Below, piece after piece: positions 9,369 to 25,201 of a stretch of DNA of 42,304 bases. The stretch is from Thermoguttaceae bacterium (lineage in GTDB: Bacteria; Planctomycetota; Planctomycetia; Pirellulales; Thermoguttaceae). The notes beneath the pieces were generated by a model that had not been told where the DNA came from, searched no databases, and was given only the letters and a program-made list of their open reading frames with translations. The DNA lies in the NCBI GenBank assembly GCA_025060325.1, contig JANXBW010000034.1:1-42304 (forward strand), in the 5' to 3' direction. Position 1 is the stretch's first letter. The number at the start of each line of letters is the position of its first letter. Position numbers and translations under genes: made by a program.

Positions 9369-9843
9369 CGGTTTAGAGATGGTTAATTAGTCTCTGCGCT
9401 CGGCGGGGTTCGGGCGGGAGGCAAAAAGACGACTGTGTGGTAAAGGCGGGCCTTTCGGGGCAGGTAAGCGGGGAACTTCCCAGCCCCGGCGGGGTGGGAG
9501 CGGTCAATCGCCAAAGCGATTGGGGCCGTCGGAGCTCGGCAGCCGGAATCACCAAAGCGGCGGGAGATCGCAGCCGCCTGCCCCTTGGCCCAGATCGCCC
9601 CGAGGCACCTTGCTCATCCGCAGGTCGGAAGCATATGCCCTGAGCGACTCTCCCCGGAACAAAACTTAGCAGCAAAGAGGAAGTACACGCCGTACCAGCC
9701 AAACGCCCGCGGGGTTTTTCCCCTGGTCAATATAGCAAGCCAAGCCAGCCAGGCCCAAGGACCAGGAAGCTACGCCGGCACCCCCAACCGCAGGCCGGTA
9801 TCCCACCGGGGAAAGCATCGGGAGCGAGTTGCAAAGCCGGGCG
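9369..9843. other. Intergenic region between parB and the lipoprotein gene
   Basis: No supported gene, RNA or strong promoter seen. A GC-rich inverted repeat around 9478-9498 has no T-run. The opposite-strand frames here have no family features. Confidence 0.45.
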
Positions 9844-11088
9844 TCAGGAAGCCCGAGCTTGGGGAACAGCGGCCGACTCGCAGATAAGGCGGCGAATCCG
9901 CTCAAATTCCTCATGGGTGCGGAAATGGATGATCAGCCGACCTCGCCCCCGCCTATTATGGATAATCTGGACATTTGTCCCCAAGGCCAGGCGAAATTCC
10001 CGCTCCAGTGCAGCGATATGTTGACTCTGGCTGCGGGACGGCCGGGGCGGCGGCTCAGCCGAAAGCACCCGAAGGCTGACTTCTTCGCCTTCTTCCTGGC
10101 GGCTTTGCTCCTCCAAAGCTTTAGAGACCATCGCCTCGGTTTGCCGAACGGACCAGCCTTCCCGCTGAATCCGCTCGCAAAAGGCAATCTGAGTCCGCTC
10201 ATCATCAAGGGCAAGAAGCGCCCGGGCATGGCCTTGGGTGATGCGACCATCCCGCAAGGCTTGCTGCACGGGTGCGGGAAGTTCAAGGAGGCGAATCAAG
10301 TTCGCAATCGTCGAGCGGTCCATCTTGAGCCGGCTGGCCAGCTGCTCCTGCGTGCCGCCAAATTCCCGCAAATACCGCTGGAATGAGGCCGCCTTTTCCA
10401 GCGGATTAAGGTCTTTGCGATGGATATTTTCCACCAGGGCAAGCTCGGCCAACTGACGATCGTCGGCATCAATGATCTGTGCTGGCACCCGCGTCCAGCC
10501 GGCTTGGACGGCCGCCCGTAAACGCCGCTCTCCGGCCACCAGTTGATACTTTGCCCCGTGCCGGCGGACAAGCACCGGCTGAAGAAGGCCGTGAGCGCGA
10601 AGACTGTCGGCCAAGGCCTGAATTTCTGCGGGGGGAAATTCCCCTCTCGGCTGGAAAGGATTGCTTTCGATTTGGCTTATTTCGATTTCCACCAAGCGGG
10701 TACCCGCTTCGCTGCTGCCCGGCATTTCCTCCGGGGAGAGCTTTACCAGTTGGCTCTGCCGGTGAGTCCCCGCGGGGCGCGGTTCGGGGACGGTCCCGGT
10801 CTCCGGAGAAGCGGCCTGACCAAATTGGCCGTCGCCGGAGGACACAGGCTGCTCCACAAAAGCATTTGGCTCAAGGGATAGGGCTGGGTGGAAAGTTGCC
10901 ACGTGCCCTTCCGCCCGAGCCATCTCCACCCCGCCGCCATTCCCGATGCCAGGTCCAGCTTGGGGCGAAGGACCCGTCCAACTGGCCGGGGCAAGGTGGT
11001 CGCCCAACTGCCCGCCGACGGACTCAACATCTGAGATTCGGCCAAGCAGTGCCTCTAAGCCGCGTCCTAAGCGCCTTTCCTTAGCCAA
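9844..11088 (-). CDS. parB: Chromosome-partitioning protein ParB
   Basis: CTP-dependent DNA clamp that loads at parS and works with ParA in origin segregation. The 414-residue protein opens AKERRLGRGLEALLG, the family N-terminus that contacts ParA. A low-complexity, Pro/Gly-rich stretch of about 100 residues follows, longer than usual. The core then has IESNPFQPR, the nucleotide-binding motif GERRLRAAVQAG, ENIHRKDLNPLEKAASFQRY and a helix-turn-helix (EQLASRLKMDRSTIANLIRL). The C-terminal dimerisation region ends with a REFRLALG segment. The start is a TTG at 11088: GGGAGG lies 9 nt upstream and homology begins there. It overlaps parA by 8 bp, indicating translational coupling. Confidence 0.95.
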   Translation of the reverse strand: MAKERRLGRGLEALLGRISDVESVGGQLGDHLAPASWTGPSPQAGPGIGNGGGVEMARAEGHVATFHPALSLEPNAFVEQPVSSGDGQFGQAASPETGTVPEPRPAGTHRQSQLVKLSPEEMPGSSEAGTRLVEIEISQIESNPFQPRGEFPPAEIQALADSLRAHGLLQPVLVRRHGAKYQLVAGERRLRAAVQAGWTRVPAQIIDADDRQLAELALVENIHRKDLNPLEKAASFQRYLREFGGTQEQLASRLKMDRSTIANLIRLLELPAPVQQALRDGRITQGHARALLALDDERTQIAFCERIQREGWSVRQTEAMVSKALEEQSRQEEGEEVSLRVLSAEPPPRPSRSQSQHIAALEREFRLALGTNVQIIHNRRGRGRLIIHFRTHEEFERIRRLICESAAVPQARAS

Positions 11089-11824
11089 GTTCGCGTACCT
11101 CCCAAGATAGTTCCGCGTATGCCCTTGCTCCCCGCGAACGTGGTGCATAGTCGAGGATGGTTAGCCCATGACTTGGGGCCTCGGCCAAGGCCACGTCCCG
11201 GGGGATCACAGTGTGGAAGACAATCTCGCCGAAAAAATCCCGGACCTCTCGCTCCACTTCTAAGGTCAGTTCCAAAGTGTGGTCGTACATCGTCAGGAGG
11301 ATGCCGGCAAACTGGAGCTTGGGGGCCTCGGTGTGCATTACCTGGCGAATAACCTCGATCATCTGGGCCAACCCCTCCATAGCGAAGTACTCGCACTGGA
11401 TGGGCATGAGCACCTCGTCGGCGGAAGCCAGGGCGGTCCGGGTTAATTGACCAAGCGACGGAGGACAGTCGATTAGCACAAAATCGTAGCCGGCCACACC
11501 GAGGCGAAGCTGGTCACGGATTGCCGGGGTCAACGTGGGGTCGCGAGCCAGCCGTTCCACGTCCCGGAAACTCCGCGTGCCAGGCAGAAGATCAAGCCCC
11601 GCCACCGAGGTGCGCACGATTGCGTCCTGCACCGCCTGACCCCGCGCCAGGGGGTGATGCATTAGCGGCCGGCAACCCAGCCCACTTGTTGCGTTGCACT
11701 GCGGATCAAAGTCCACGACCAACGTTCGGCAGCCTGCCCGGGCCAGCGCAGCGGCCAAATTGATCGCCGTGGTGGTCTTCCCCACCCCGCCTTTTTGATT
11801 GGCAATACACAAAATGCGTCCCAT
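11081..11824 (-). CDS. parA: Chromosome-partitioning ATPase ParA (Soj-like)
   Basis: Deviant Walker-type ATPase that forms nucleoid-bound gradients to move ParB-parS complexes. The 247-residue product from the ATG at 11824 starts MGRILCIANQKGGVGKTTTA, carrying the deviant Walker A loop with its signature lysine, then VVDFDPQCNATSGLG (A' motif) and FVLIDCPPSLGQLTRTAL (Walker B). It lacks an N-terminal DNA-binding extension, so it is of the short chromosomal Soj type rather than plasmid P1 type. The frame is open upstream to 11983, but that portion is not ParA-like. It is first in a parA-parB operon, with two parS-like palindromes at 12174 and 13736. Confidence 0.95.
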   Translation of the reverse strand: MGRILCIANQKGGVGKTTTAINLAAALARAGCRTLVVDFDPQCNATSGLGCRPLMHHPLARGQAVQDAIVRTSVAGLDLLPGTRSFRDVERLARDPTLTPAIRDQLRLGVAGYDFVLIDCPPSLGQLTRTALASADEVLMPIQCEYFAMEGLAQMIEVIRQVMHTEAPKLQFAGILLTMYDHTLELTLEVEREVRDFFGEIVFHTVIPRDVALAEAPSHGLTILDYAPRSRGARAYAELSWEVRELG

Positions 11825-12264
11825 TTGCCCTGGCCTAACCCGGCAAGCGCTTAAATACCAGCAGGCGCGGGATTTTAGTGGCGCCGAATTTGGCCAGAGA
11901 ACGGCATTTTGCGCCGGAAAAACGCATCCTGGAGCGGGGACATTTGGCCTGCCGGGAGAAGTGTTGGATCCGGGAAGCGACAAGGCCGCCCGTCGGTAAG
12001 TTCGTTCCCGTGCAAGCTCGCAAAGAGCTTAGAGGCGGGGCGAAAAGGAGCAACTTTCCGCGGATCCCCGGCGGCGTTTCACGGGGGGCACCCATACACG
12101 CTGTGGCGGTGAGAACGTCCCGCAAGTGTCCGCGAGCACCTCTGGGCGAAAAGTTTTCCTCAACCGGCCAGCTTGTTTCATGGGAAACATAGGCCGTGCC
12201 GGCTAAGGAAATCCAAATTCATTGACTTGCGGCGGGGATTGCAAGGGGTATTGTCCCGAGGAGG
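11825..12264. other. parA upstream region
   Basis: Holds no supported gene. It carries a parS-like palindrome (12174-12189) and a weaker half-site at 12076-12083 (GTTTCACG). A plus-strand TTGACT at 12223 has no properly spaced -10 and no gene downstream, so it was not called a promoter. No clear minus-strand promoter for parAB could be picked. Confidence 0.5.
12174..12189. promoter_or_regulatory. parS-like ParB-binding site 1
   Basis: The 16-mer TGTTTCATGGGAAACA matches the widespread bacterial parS palindrome TGTTTCACGTGAAACA at 14 of 16 positions; both differences are in the central four bases and the two outer 6-bp arms are perfect. It lies 350 bp upstream of parA. Location near parAB and arm conservation support the call; the altered centre leaves doubt. 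Confidence 0.6.
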
Positions 12265-13566
12265 CTACTCCAAGGGATTAATGACAAGCCCAGCAAGCGG
12301 CTTGGGGAAGAAGTAGGTGCTTTTCTGAGGGAAGCGCTCACCCATCAGGCTTACATCGCGGAGTTGCTCCACTTGCACGGGGGGGACAAGGACGGCAATG
12401 TCATAGGGCTTTTTCCCCAGGGCAGCCACTAAGTCCTCAACCGTGTGGACGTAGTCCGGCGTGGGAGCCTCTTTCAGTTCAAGGAGCGTCTCCAGAACCA
12501 GGCGGTGAAGAATGCACACGGCTACCCGGCGCCACGGCTCGTGGTGGTCCTGGCTCACCTGATCCATCAGGCGTTCGCCCTGCGGAGTCAGCTCGGCAAT
12601 TGTCCAGGAGTCGTCGGCCGAGGTGTAAAACCCGAAGGCAGCCGGGGCAGCACTAGTGCTGACATCCTCCCAGACCTCATTGGCAAGCTGGAGTGCCTGG
12701 CCCAGGTAACGGACGGCAAACGGGCCTTCCAGGCGCTGGCGGAGCATTTCGGCCGTCCACGCCCCTACCCCGTGGAGCAACCGATGGGTTGGCAAGATCA
12801 CCAACCCAGGGTCTTCCATGGCCACGAAGTAAGTGAGGACAAAATTGGCCGGATGATCCGGCCGCCACAAGCCGCTGTCCCGAATTTGGTCCTGGTAATC
12901 GCAGGCCGTCTCGTACCGGTGGTGACCATCGGCGATGAAAACCGGCTTTGGTCCCATCAAGCTACTCACCTGCGTAATGGTGGGCACATCGGTAATAGGC
13001 CACATCCGATGGACCACGCCCAAGTGATCTACCACCTGGATAGGGGTGCTTTCGGCGATGGCACGATCCAGGACCGCCTCGACCTCGCCCTGAGGATCCG
13101 GATAAAGGACAAAGATCTGGCTGAAATTGGCCTTAGCTACTGCCATCAACATGAGGCGATCAATTTTTGGCGAACGAAAGGTATGCTCGTGGGGAAAGAC
13201 GCGTCCCTGGCCGAAGCGCTCCAGACGCATCCGCGCCATAAACCCCCGACGAAGATAGCGGCGGCCTTGGAGCTCGAATTCCTGATGATAAGCGTAAATG
13301 GCCGGGGCGGTTTCCGGCATCAACACGCCCTGAGCAAGCCAGGTCTTATAGAATCGGCCAGCGCGGATATAGGCGTTATTAGCCTCGTCATCGCCCGGTT
13401 CAGGACGGTTAAGCTCCAAGCGAACAACGTTGCAGGGGTGTTTTTGATAGAGCGCATCCTGCAACTCCGGCGTGATAACGTCATACGGGGGGGCAACGAC
13501 GTCGCTTAACGTGCCCACATGCCCCAAGTTGTAACGAATTCCGCGAAAAGCCTGAATCTCCGGCAT
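12265..13566 (-). CDS. DUF1015 family protein
   Basis: A 433-residue conserved bacterial protein of the DUF1015 family, molecular function not established. Family traits seen are the N-terminal IQAFRGIRYN and VAPPYDVITPELQDALYQ, an RxELNRPEPGD stretch, FPHEHTFRSPKIDRLMLM, and the most conserved block FIADGHHRYETACDYQDQ about two-fifths through. The start at 13566 is close to a GGGGTGAAGG ribosome-binding stretch. The protein has no signal peptide or membrane segment, so it is likely cytoplasmic. It lies between the two parS-like palindromes, which is probably positional only. Confidence 0.9.
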   Translation of the reverse strand: MPEIQAFRGIRYNLGHVGTLSDVVAPPYDVITPELQDALYQKHPCNVVRLELNRPEPGDDEANNAYIRAGRFYKTWLAQGVLMPETAPAIYAYHQEFELQGRRYLRRGFMARMRLERFGQGRVFPHEHTFRSPKIDRLMLMAVAKANFSQIFVLYPDPQGEVEAVLDRAIAESTPIQVVDHLGVVHRMWPITDVPTITQVSSLMGPKPVFIADGHHRYETACDYQDQIRDSGLWRPDHPANFVLTYFVAMEDPGLVILPTHRLLHGVGAWTAEMLRQRLEGPFAVRYLGQALQLANEVWEDVSTSAAPAAFGFYTSADDSWTIAELTPQGERLMDQVSQDHHEPWRRVAVCILHRLVLETLLELKEAPTPDYVHTVEDLVAALGKKPYDIAVLVPPVQVEQLRDVSLMGERFPQKSTYFFPKPLAGLVINPLE

Positions 13567-14113
13567 CCTTCACCCCAGTCGTCAGCCGATCTTTAAAGTT
13601 CGCTTTGCAAACGGCCGCCCCCAATCCGGCCCCACTTCGTCCACAAATTTGGCTAGGAGTTTACACCCTGCGATAAGGAGAAACTGTGATCAAACCGGAC
13701 GCAAAACCCGCGCTTTTTCCGCGGGAAGGACCAACCGTTTCCCACGAAACACTCGTCACTTCACAGTGGCCGCCAACGAACTAAACACGGCGTTCGCAAG
13801 GCTCGCTCGACCATATTGACTTACTGGTTGCCAAAAGGCTTGGCTTCCCAGTGCGACGGCCGTCAGCCGGCATGCAACTCTGGCCAACACCCTGCCCACA
13901 AGCAAGCCGAGCTTCCCAGCCGTCGCTGTTCCGCGCGAAAATCCCAAACCGTGCCAATAGTTTCGTGCACAGGCTTCCACTACTCGGCCCCAATTCCCGA
14001 GCGTTTGACGTGGAACTGCACTTCCCTGCCCGCTATCCCCTCAGACCAAGATTAATCAACAAATCGGCGGTTGCCCCGATCGCTTTGGCATATTGCGGCA
14101 ACTCTTGCCCGGG
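13567..14113. other. Intergenic region between ahcY and the DUF1015 gene
   Basis: No coding frame with family features. It contains the second parS-like palindrome (13736-13751) but no recognised RNA gene or terminator. Confidence 0.5.
13736..13751. promoter_or_regulatory. parS-like ParB-binding site 2
   Basis: CGTTTCCCACGAAACA keeps the GTTTC-N4-GAAAC arms of parS, 12 of 16 matches to the TGTTTCACGTGAAACA consensus. It lies 1.56 kb from site 1. The centre is degenerate and the match is weaker, so it may be chance; finding two arm-perfect sites within 2 kb of parAB raises the likelihood. Confidence 0.35.
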
Positions 14114-15430
14114 TTAGTATCGGTAGTGAGGCGGCTTGAACGGCCCGTCGACGGAGACCCCTAGGTATTCCGCTTGCTCCGGCGTCAGTCGCTCCAGCTT
14201 GCAACCCAGCTTGCCTAAATGGAGCCGGGCTACCTCTTCGTCTAGCTCTTTAGGCAGGGTGTGAACGCCGATCGGAAATTTCTCCGGCTGCGTCCACAAA
14301 GCAATCTGGGCGAGCACCTGGTTGCAGAAAGAGTTAGACATCACAAACGACGGATGGCCACTTGCGCAGCCCAAATTCACTAGCCGCCCTTCCGCCAGCA
14401 AAATGATCGAATGCCCGTCCGGGAAGGTGTACCGATCGACAAGCGGCTTAATCTGGGTCCGTTTAATTCCCGGATAGCGCTGCAAGCCGGCTACGTCAAT
14501 CTCCACATCGAAGTGCCCAATGTTGCACACGATAGCGTCGTTGGGCATCCGCTCCATGTGCTCCACGCGGATCACCTTGCAGCAGCCGGTGGCGGTGACG
14601 AAGATGTTCCCCCGGGGCGCTGCCTCGGCCATTGTGGTGACCTCGTACCCTTCCATGGCTGCCTGAAGGGCACAGATGGGGTCCACTTCCACCACAATAA
14701 CGCGAGCACCGTAAGCCCGCAGGGCCTGCGCACATCCCTTGCCCACGTCGCCGTAGCCGCAGACCACCGCCACTTTGCCGGCGATCATCACGTCAGTGGC
14801 CCGCTTAATCCCGTCGATCAGCGACTCTCGACAGCCGTACAGATTGTCGAATTTGCTCTTGGTGACCGAATCGTTGACATTAATCGCCGGCACACCCAGC
14901 TCGCCCCGCTGATGCATTTGGTAAAGCCGCCGCACGCCCGTGGTTGTTTCCTCCGAAATGCCGCGGATCCCAGGCAGCAGGTGGCGATACTTCGGGCTGT
15001 GGACCATCGCCGTCAGATCGCCCCCGTCGTCAATAATCATGTTGAGCGGCCGGCCATCGGGGAAATAAATGGTCTGTTCGATGCACCACTCGTACTCCTC
15101 GTCAGTCTCGCCTTTCCAGGCGTAAACGGGGATACCTCGGGCGGCAATGGCGGCGGCTGCATGATCCTGGGTGGAGAACTTGTTGCAGCTTGACCACTGC
15201 ACTTCTGCCCCCAATTCGATTAGGGTCTCGATAAGGACGGCCGTCTCGATCGTCATGTGAAGACAGCCGGCGATCCGCGCACCTCGCAACGGCTTCTGGG
15301 GGCCGTACTTCTCCCGCAAAGCCATGAGGCCGGGCATCTCGTTTTCTGCCAGCTCGATTTCCCGACGCCCCCACTCCGCAAGAGAAATGTCCGCGACTTT
15401 GTACGGCGGCTTGCTAATTGTCTGAGCCAC
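14114..15430 (-). CDS. ahcY: Adenosylhomocysteinase (S-adenosylhomocysteine hydrolase)
   Basis: NAD-dependent enzyme that splits S-adenosylhomocysteine into adenosine and homocysteine, recycling the by-product of methylation. The 438 residues include [20 protein letters not shown], the substrate-site lysine segment [19 protein letters not shown], the NAD-binding [13 protein letters not shown] with an acidic residue ending the next strand (VVEVDP), HFDVEID, and the family C-terminus KPPHYRY whose Lys/Tyr reach into the partner's cofactor site. The start is a GTG at 15430 with AGGAGG 6 nt upstream. Methionine-cycle partners are not adjacent. No SAH riboswitch was recognised upstream; a candidate promoter 600 bp away (16043-16071) could give a long leader. 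Confidence 0.97.
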   Translation of the reverse strand: MAQTISKPPYKVADISLAEWGRREIELAENEMPGLMALREKYGPQKPLRGARIAGCLHMTIETAVLIETLIELGAEVQWSSCNKFSTQDHAAAAIAARGIPVYAWKGETDEEYEWCIEQTIYFPDGRPLNMIIDDGGDLTAMVHSPKYRHLLPGIRGISEETTTGVRRLYQMHQRGELGVPAINVNDSVTKSKFDNLYGCRESLIDGIKRATDVMIAGKVAVVCGYGDVGKGCAQALRAYGARVIVVEVDPICALQAAMEGYEVTTMAEAAPRGNIFVTATGCCKVIRVEHMERMPNDAIVCNIGHFDVEIDVAGLQRYPGIKRTQIKPLVDRYTFPDGHSIILLAEGRLVNLGCASGHPSFVMSNSFCNQVLAQIALWTQPEKFPIGVHTLPKELDEEVARLHLGKLGCKLERLTPEQAEYLGVSVDGPFKPPHYRY

Positions 15431-15717
15431 TTCTTCCTCCTCAACTTGTGGTGGGAAAGGTCACTCCGCGCTACCTCAGCTGACTCCCAACAACGACACA
15501 CAGCGACCAGTAAACGGCTGCCGAAATCACCGACGGCCGGAAACCCATCCGAAAAACCGAGGGACCGTGTTATTCCTCTTCCACTTGTCCGCTTGCAAAC
15601 TGCCAGGGTTTTGTCCCCTGCAAATCCGGACAGGCAATTCCGAGAACCTATCTCCTTAAGGCCCTCGCTGCAACAATCCGTCCGTCCACCATCGCGGTTT
15701 ACGAAAATAACCCACTC

Positions 15718-16036
15718 GTTTCAAAAAAGGTTTTCACATGGCCTTGAATCGCTTGCGTGTCGCCACAAGGGGGGCCTGCTGCGTCTGGTCCGGCGGCGTA
15801 CCGTCGCAACCGGCACCGAAATTCCCCAATGCCTGGCGACAACCCACGCAATGACCGACGGGACCAATCCCCGCGGCCCCCGGGCCAAAGAATGCATGAA
15901 CATCCCGCCATGCCCAACGGCCTGCACGCTGCGTTCGGATGGAAGATTCAAAGCAGGTTCCGATGTCCCCGGGGGGAGTACTCAATGTGTTCCGGAAAGT
16001 CGAGCCGGGCACCCAAGCCCCGGACCCGTTAAGAGG
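15718..16036 (-). ncRNA. Possible non-coding transcript or long ahcY leader
   Basis: Defined by a strong minus-strand promoter (16043-16071) at one end and an AAGG-loop-CCTTTTTT sequence at about 15725-15745 at the other. No coding frame inside looks real. A 6-bp inverted repeat (15759-15764/15835-15840) encloses further short stems. Features of tmRNA (tRNA-like 3' end), RNase P RNA and SRP RNA are not convincing. It may instead be the 5' end of a 600-nt ahcY leader. No family was recognised. Confidence 0.3.
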
Positions 16037-16042
16037 GGTTTT

Positions 16043-16071
16043 AGTATAACGAGAGCCCCGGGGTGTGTCAG
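16043..16071 (-). promoter_or_regulatory. Sigma70-type promoter between trpF and ahcY
   Basis: On the minus strand CTGACA and TATACT are separated by 17 bp, each matching consensus at five of six positions. It starts within 25 bp of the trpF stop and reads away from it toward ahcY, whose start is 600 bp further. This is one of the best promoter matches in the window. Confidence 0.6.
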
Positions 16072-16093
16072 GGATGGCCGCCGGGAGAGGAAA

Positions 16094-16834
16094 TTACGCG
16101 CTAATACCAATTTGGCGAAAAGCTTCCCAAGCCGCCCGAACAAATGCGGCCACTTTTCCTGGATCTTTTCTCCCTGGGGAGCACTCCACTCCACTTGCCG
16201 TGTCGACAGCGTCCGGGCGAACCACCCGAATCGCTTCAGCCAAATTACTGGGGTCTAACCCCCCAGCAAGTGCTATGAGCGGTGCTCCCTGCGGGGGGAG
16301 GAAATTTCGGAGAACTGCAGCCAGCGACCAATTAGCCTTTTCGCCGGTTCCACCAAGCCCCCGGTTTGATCGGGCGTCAATAAGTAAGGCATCAAGTCCC
16401 CGATAAGTGTCGCAAAACTTCCGGCAGTTAGAGGCCACCTCTTCCACGATTTTTCCGATTTCATCCAGATCCCCCATGTCCCCAGGCCGAAACGCCCGGA
16501 TTATTCCCACCTCTTCACCCACGGCCTTTCGGGTGGCGGCGATATGGTCCGAATTTTCCTCCCCGTGAAGCTGGACCCAATCCAAACCAAGCTCCGCCAC
16601 GTAAGCGGCAATTTCTGAAGGTGCGCTGTTGACGAAAATCCCCACGAAGTTGACGGATACTCCGGGCCCAGCTCTAACCGCACCGACAACCTGCCGGGCT
16701 TGCTCGAATGTGACGAAGCGCGGGCTTCCCGGGTAAAAGTTTAGCCCGATGGCATCCGCCCCCGCCCTGGCAACCAACAAGGCGTCTTCCGGACAAGTTA
16801 CGCCGCAAATTTTCACGCGGAACATCCGCCGCAT
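16094..16834 (-). CDS. trpF: Phosphoribosylanthranilate isomerase
   Basis: TIM-barrel enzyme that isomerises N-(5-phosphoribosyl)anthranilate to CdRP in tryptophan synthesis. The 246 residues show FRVKICGVTCPEDA (catalytic cysteine in KICG), GADAIGLNFYPGSPRFV, VGIFVNSAPSEIAAYVAELGLDWVQLHGEE, the acid-base Asp in ALLIDARSNRGLGGTGEKANW, and the phosphate loop LAGGLDPSNLAEAIR with DTASGVECSPGRKD. The length is slightly above the usual 200-220 because of a short insertion near residues 120-140. An ATG at 16825 is an alternative start. It is not linked to other trp genes; trpE is 15 kb away, so the pathway is dispersed. Confidence 0.95.
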   Translation of the reverse strand: MRRMFRVKICGVTCPEDALLVARAGADAIGLNFYPGSPRFVTFEQARQVVGAVRAGPGVSVNFVGIFVNSAPSEIAAYVAELGLDWVQLHGEENSDHIAATRKAVGEEVGIIRAFRPGDMGDLDEIGKIVEEVASNCRKFCDTYRGLDALLIDARSNRGLGGTGEKANWSLAAVLRNFLPPQGAPLIALAGGLDPSNLAEAIRVVRPDAVDTASGVECSPGRKDPGKVAAFVRAAWEAFRQIGISA

Positions 16835-17511
16835 GAGGAACCCCCAATCATACTAACAAAGCCTGCGCCGCCCCCGGTGGGTTGGTGGTGCCTATCCGCT
16901 GGGAACCGGCCTCAGCGGCTTGCAATTTGGCAGCACCGCAACAATCCGGCTCCGTAACGGGAGTCACAGGAACTCCCTTGCCGCGTGGGGAAGTCATTCG
17001 GCCGATTTACCCCCGGTCCCATGTCTCGGGGAGTAAAGCCCAATCCGGCCTCCCGAATGCCCAGTCTTGGAGCAGACCGCTGAATGCGCAGCCAAGTTCG
17101 GTTGAATTCGCGGCCTATTTCAGTGCCGGCGAGGCCGGAAATTCCCGGGGCGAAGACCGTTTCCTCGAACTGGCCCCGCGACCTTCCGCGGGCTTCGATG
17201 CAAACGGTCGCAAGTCAGCTGCCGAGCGCCCTCAAATGCATGCTCCCGAGCGCGCACTTTGAGAGCCGCCACGTCCCGCCCAATAAGCCTAAATTGCCTC
17301 ATCTGGTCCGATCCGGCTAGAATTAACGCTTCCCGGTTCGGCCCGGCAACCCTCCGGCCATCGCTCAACCTATGGCTACCCACAATTTCCCGAAAGCGAG
17401 GCTCGTTTAACACCCGCTGTGGAGGGGAAGCTGCAGGGGCGGACGCGGGGAGGTTGTCCATCACAAACCTGTCTGCGAGCGGTCAGCCGTCAGCGTGTGA
17501 GGTGAATCTTT
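16835..17511. other. Divergent intergenic region trpF/uvrA
   Basis: No gene is supported. A minus-strand frame (17120-17461) reads somewhat protein-like but has no recognisable domain or ribosome binding site. It contains the probable uvrA promoter (17294-17323). No LexA/SOS-type operator was recognised. Confidence 0.45.
17294..17323 (+). promoter_or_regulatory. Candidate uvrA promoter
   Basis: TTGCCT and TAGAAT separated by 18 bp, about 190 bp upstream of the UvrA start. The -10 matches at five of six positions and the -35 at four of six. It is the only reasonable pair seen in this gap. Confidence 0.4.
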
Positions 17512-24918
<7,407 letters not shown>

Positions 24919-24946
24919 TGGACGAAGCTCCCCGCGCTGGCCGGCG

Positions 24947-25201
24947 TTACTTGCCAGCAGGCTTTTCCGACATGGTGAAGGAGTAAAGACACACCACAGC
25001 GCCCGTGGACATAAGGCTCCAGGGAGTCCAGGGAGCCGGGGTGATCGTCACCCGGGCGGAGGAATTGGCCGCCGGGGCGGTGGCTGCCGGTGGGTTGGCA
25101 GCTGGCGGCCGAGCGCGCAAGATAAACTTCTGTACACACAAACATTCCACCCCGAGAAAAAGCACGTAGAGGCCCACCGCAAAAAAGAATGCCCGGGACA
25201 T
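24947..25201 (-). CDS. Small two-helix membrane protein, function unknown
   Basis: An 84-residue protein with an N-terminal hydrophobic helix (RAFFFAVGLYVLFLGVECL), a Pro/Ala-rich linker (about 31-50), and a second hydrophobic stretch near the end (WSLMSTGAVVCLYSFTM). The coherent hydrophobic pattern and its fit between neighbours, convergent to uvrA with 28 bp between stops, argue that it is real. The ATG has only a weak AAGGG about 9 nt before it. I do not recognise a named family, and no function can be inferred beyond an inner-membrane location. Confidence 0.6.
   Translation of the reverse strand: MSRAFFFAVGLYVLFLGVECLCVQKFILRARPPAANPPAATAPAANSSARVTITPAPWTPWSLMSTGAVVCLYSFTMSEKPAGK

Larger units (their letters stand above)
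15431..16093. other. ahcY upstream gap
   Basis: No protein gene is supported. Besides the promoter near 16043-16071 and the candidate transcript below it, a weak TTGAAA-N17-TAAACC pair sits on the minus strand at 15696-15724, about 270 bp before ahcY. Confidence 0.5.

Noticed and set aside
12223-12256. Plus-strand TTGACT...TATTGT promoter
   Set aside because: The spacer is about 20 bp and no plus-strand gene lies downstream.
15431-15560. SAH riboswitch upstream of ahcY
   Set aside because: The conserved GAGGNGCGCUGC-type core was not found on the minus strand.
15900-16036. tmRNA or RNase P RNA resemblance (TCGAC and GGAAAGTC fragments)
   Set aside because: No tRNA-like 3' half or tag frame, and the invariant GAGGAAAGTCC block is not present.
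15257-16258. 333-codon plus-strand frame across ahcY and trpF ends
   Set aside because: It covers an intergenic region and two well-supported minus-strand genes, with no domain.
17120-17461. 114-codon minus-strand frame divergent from uvrA
   Set aside because: Some stretches look protein-like, but no family, no ribosome binding site, and it covers the candidate uvrA promoter.
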